A stretch of DNA of 13,649 nucleotides from JAAYZK01 sp964535025 (GTDB lineage: Bacteria > Planctomycetota > Phycisphaerae > SM23-33 > FEN-1343): assembly GCA_964535025.1 (NCBI GenBank), contig CAZHRW010000290.1, positions 1 to 13,649 of the forward strand, in the 5' to 3' direction. The notes beneath the pieces are model-generated. The model had not been told where the DNA came from. It saw nothing but the letters and a program-made list of their open reading frames with translations, and ran no database searches. Positions 13,151-13,649 of this stretch are shown here, in pieces. The stretch's first letter is position 1, and every line of letters begins with the position of its first letter. A program made the translations under genes and the position numbers.

Positions 13151-13649
13151 GTGAGCAATGTCGGGCCCGAGAATGAATCGACGTCGGTGACGGCGGCGCG
13201 GTCGCTGCCGCCGCGGCTGCGGCGCGCGGGCCGGCGGGCGGCGCCGTGGGTGGTCAGCGCGGCGGTGCACGCGGCGGTCGCGATCGCGCTGGCGGCGGCG
13301 TTGATGTTCACGGCGGCCGAGCCGCCGATCGTTGTCGCCGACGGCCGCCTGGCCGACCTGCCGGGCGGTCCGCTCGACGCGGCGCCGCTCGCGGCGGCCC
13401 CCGCGCCGGTGACGCCCGCCGTCGAGCTGGCCGACCCGTCGGCGGCCGCCGAGGTCGTCCTGGACGATCCGGCCGTCGACGGCGACGACCTTCGCGTGAT
13501 CGGCATCGACGCCGACAGGCCGGCGCCGGGGCTCGAATGGGACGTCGACGCCCCCGCCGCCGTGCCCGTGGCGACGGCCGACTTCTTCGGCACCGGCGGG
13601 GCCGCCCCCCGGGGCCGCCACCGGGGCGGCCGGCCCGGGCCCGGGGGGG
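13151..13649 (+). CDS. N-terminal part of a membrane-anchored protein, cut by the right edge
   Basis: A GTG at 13151 opens a frame of 166 codons that continues past the edge. An in-frame TAG at 13139-13141 leaves GTG as the first possible start; no Shine-Dalgarno is present. Residues 1-32 are basic and would be cytoplasmic. Residues 33-54 (PWVVSAAVHAAVAIALAAAL and beyond) form one membrane helix. After it comes an Ala/Pro/Asp-rich acidic linker ending in VPVATADFFGTGG. In planctomycete proteins I associate an 'FFGT' phrase after such a linker with a following von Willebrand A-type domain, but that part lies outside, so this is only a guess. The last residues (PRGRHRGGRPGPGG) come from the very GC-rich edge and may be affected by sequence error. 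Confidence 0.65.
   Translation, partial: MSNVGPENESTSVTAARSLPPRLRRAGRRAAPWVVSAAVHAAVAIALAAALMFTAAEPPIVVADGRLADLPGGPLDAAPLAAAPAPVTPAVELADPSAAAEVVLDDPAVDGDDLRVIGIDADRPAPGLEWDVDAPAAVPVATADFFGTGGAAPRGRHRGGRPGPGG

Noticed and set aside
13010..13621. Minus-strand frame of about 203 codons opposite the right-edge gene
   Set aside because: It overlaps tRNA-Leu and is rich in Arg/Gly/His. The plus-strand frame has a membrane helix and a sensible linker.

Overview
The window is 13.6 kb of GC-rich DNA that looks like a planctomycete chromosome contig, probably Phycisphaerae-like. Three things point that way: a secreted protein with a PEP-CTERM sorting tail, a planctomycete-style Rhs/YD fragment, and tRNA genes without an encoded CCA. 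The assignment is an inference from gene content. The left edge cuts an Rhs reading frame. The right edge stops in an extremely GC-rich, G-ending stretch inside an open gene, so both edges may be assembly breaks.

Layout. Positions 1-358 (minus) hold an Rhs-type fragment with no start codon, next to a perfect 15-bp hairpin. Positions 514-1354 hold a PEP-CTERM protein gene (minus) with promoter, repeat-bearing leader and terminator. Positions 1457-2305 encode an SDR oxidoreductase (minus). Positions 2306-2526 are non-coding with two different arrays of 7-nt period. Positions 2527-4027 hold a membrane M48 metallopeptidase gene and its promoter (minus). Positions 4090-4206 hold tRNA-Met(CAT) and its promoter (plus). 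Positions 4337-4450 encode a 37-residue one-helix membrane protein (plus). Positions 4662-5656 hold holA, the clamp-loader delta subunit (plus). Positions 5792-6940 encode an envelope protein of unknown function (plus). Positions 6966-9446 encode a SWIM-SNF2 helicase-like ATPase (minus), convergent with the previous gene. Positions 9704-12565 encode a tandem FAD-oxidoreductase protein with a helical C-terminal part (minus). Positions 12566-12958 are a gene-free stretch that appears to encode a structured RNA (minus). Positions 12959-13087 hold tRNA-Leu(TAG) and its promoter (minus). From 13151 to the edge is the start of a membrane-anchored protein (plus).

Most genes look like single transcription units, not one pathway operon. 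Several have a recognisable -35/-10 pair at 16-17 nt spacing. Two of them (holA and the right-edge gene) have a -10 box so close to the start codon, and no Shine-Dalgarno, that leaderless mRNAs are likely. Three other genes have Shine-Dalgarno sequences that fix the start (4337, 9446, 12565).

The least expected signals are non-coding. One is a candidate RNA of about 150 nt at 12674-12822, with a consensus -35, a three-way-junction-like fold and a terminator-like hairpin followed by T5. The other is a pair of 50-bp elements with identical architecture (2470-2519 and 9656-9705), each placed directly at the 3' end of a minus-strand gene. I see no CRISPR array, transposase, integrase, toxin-antitoxin pair or known defence cluster.
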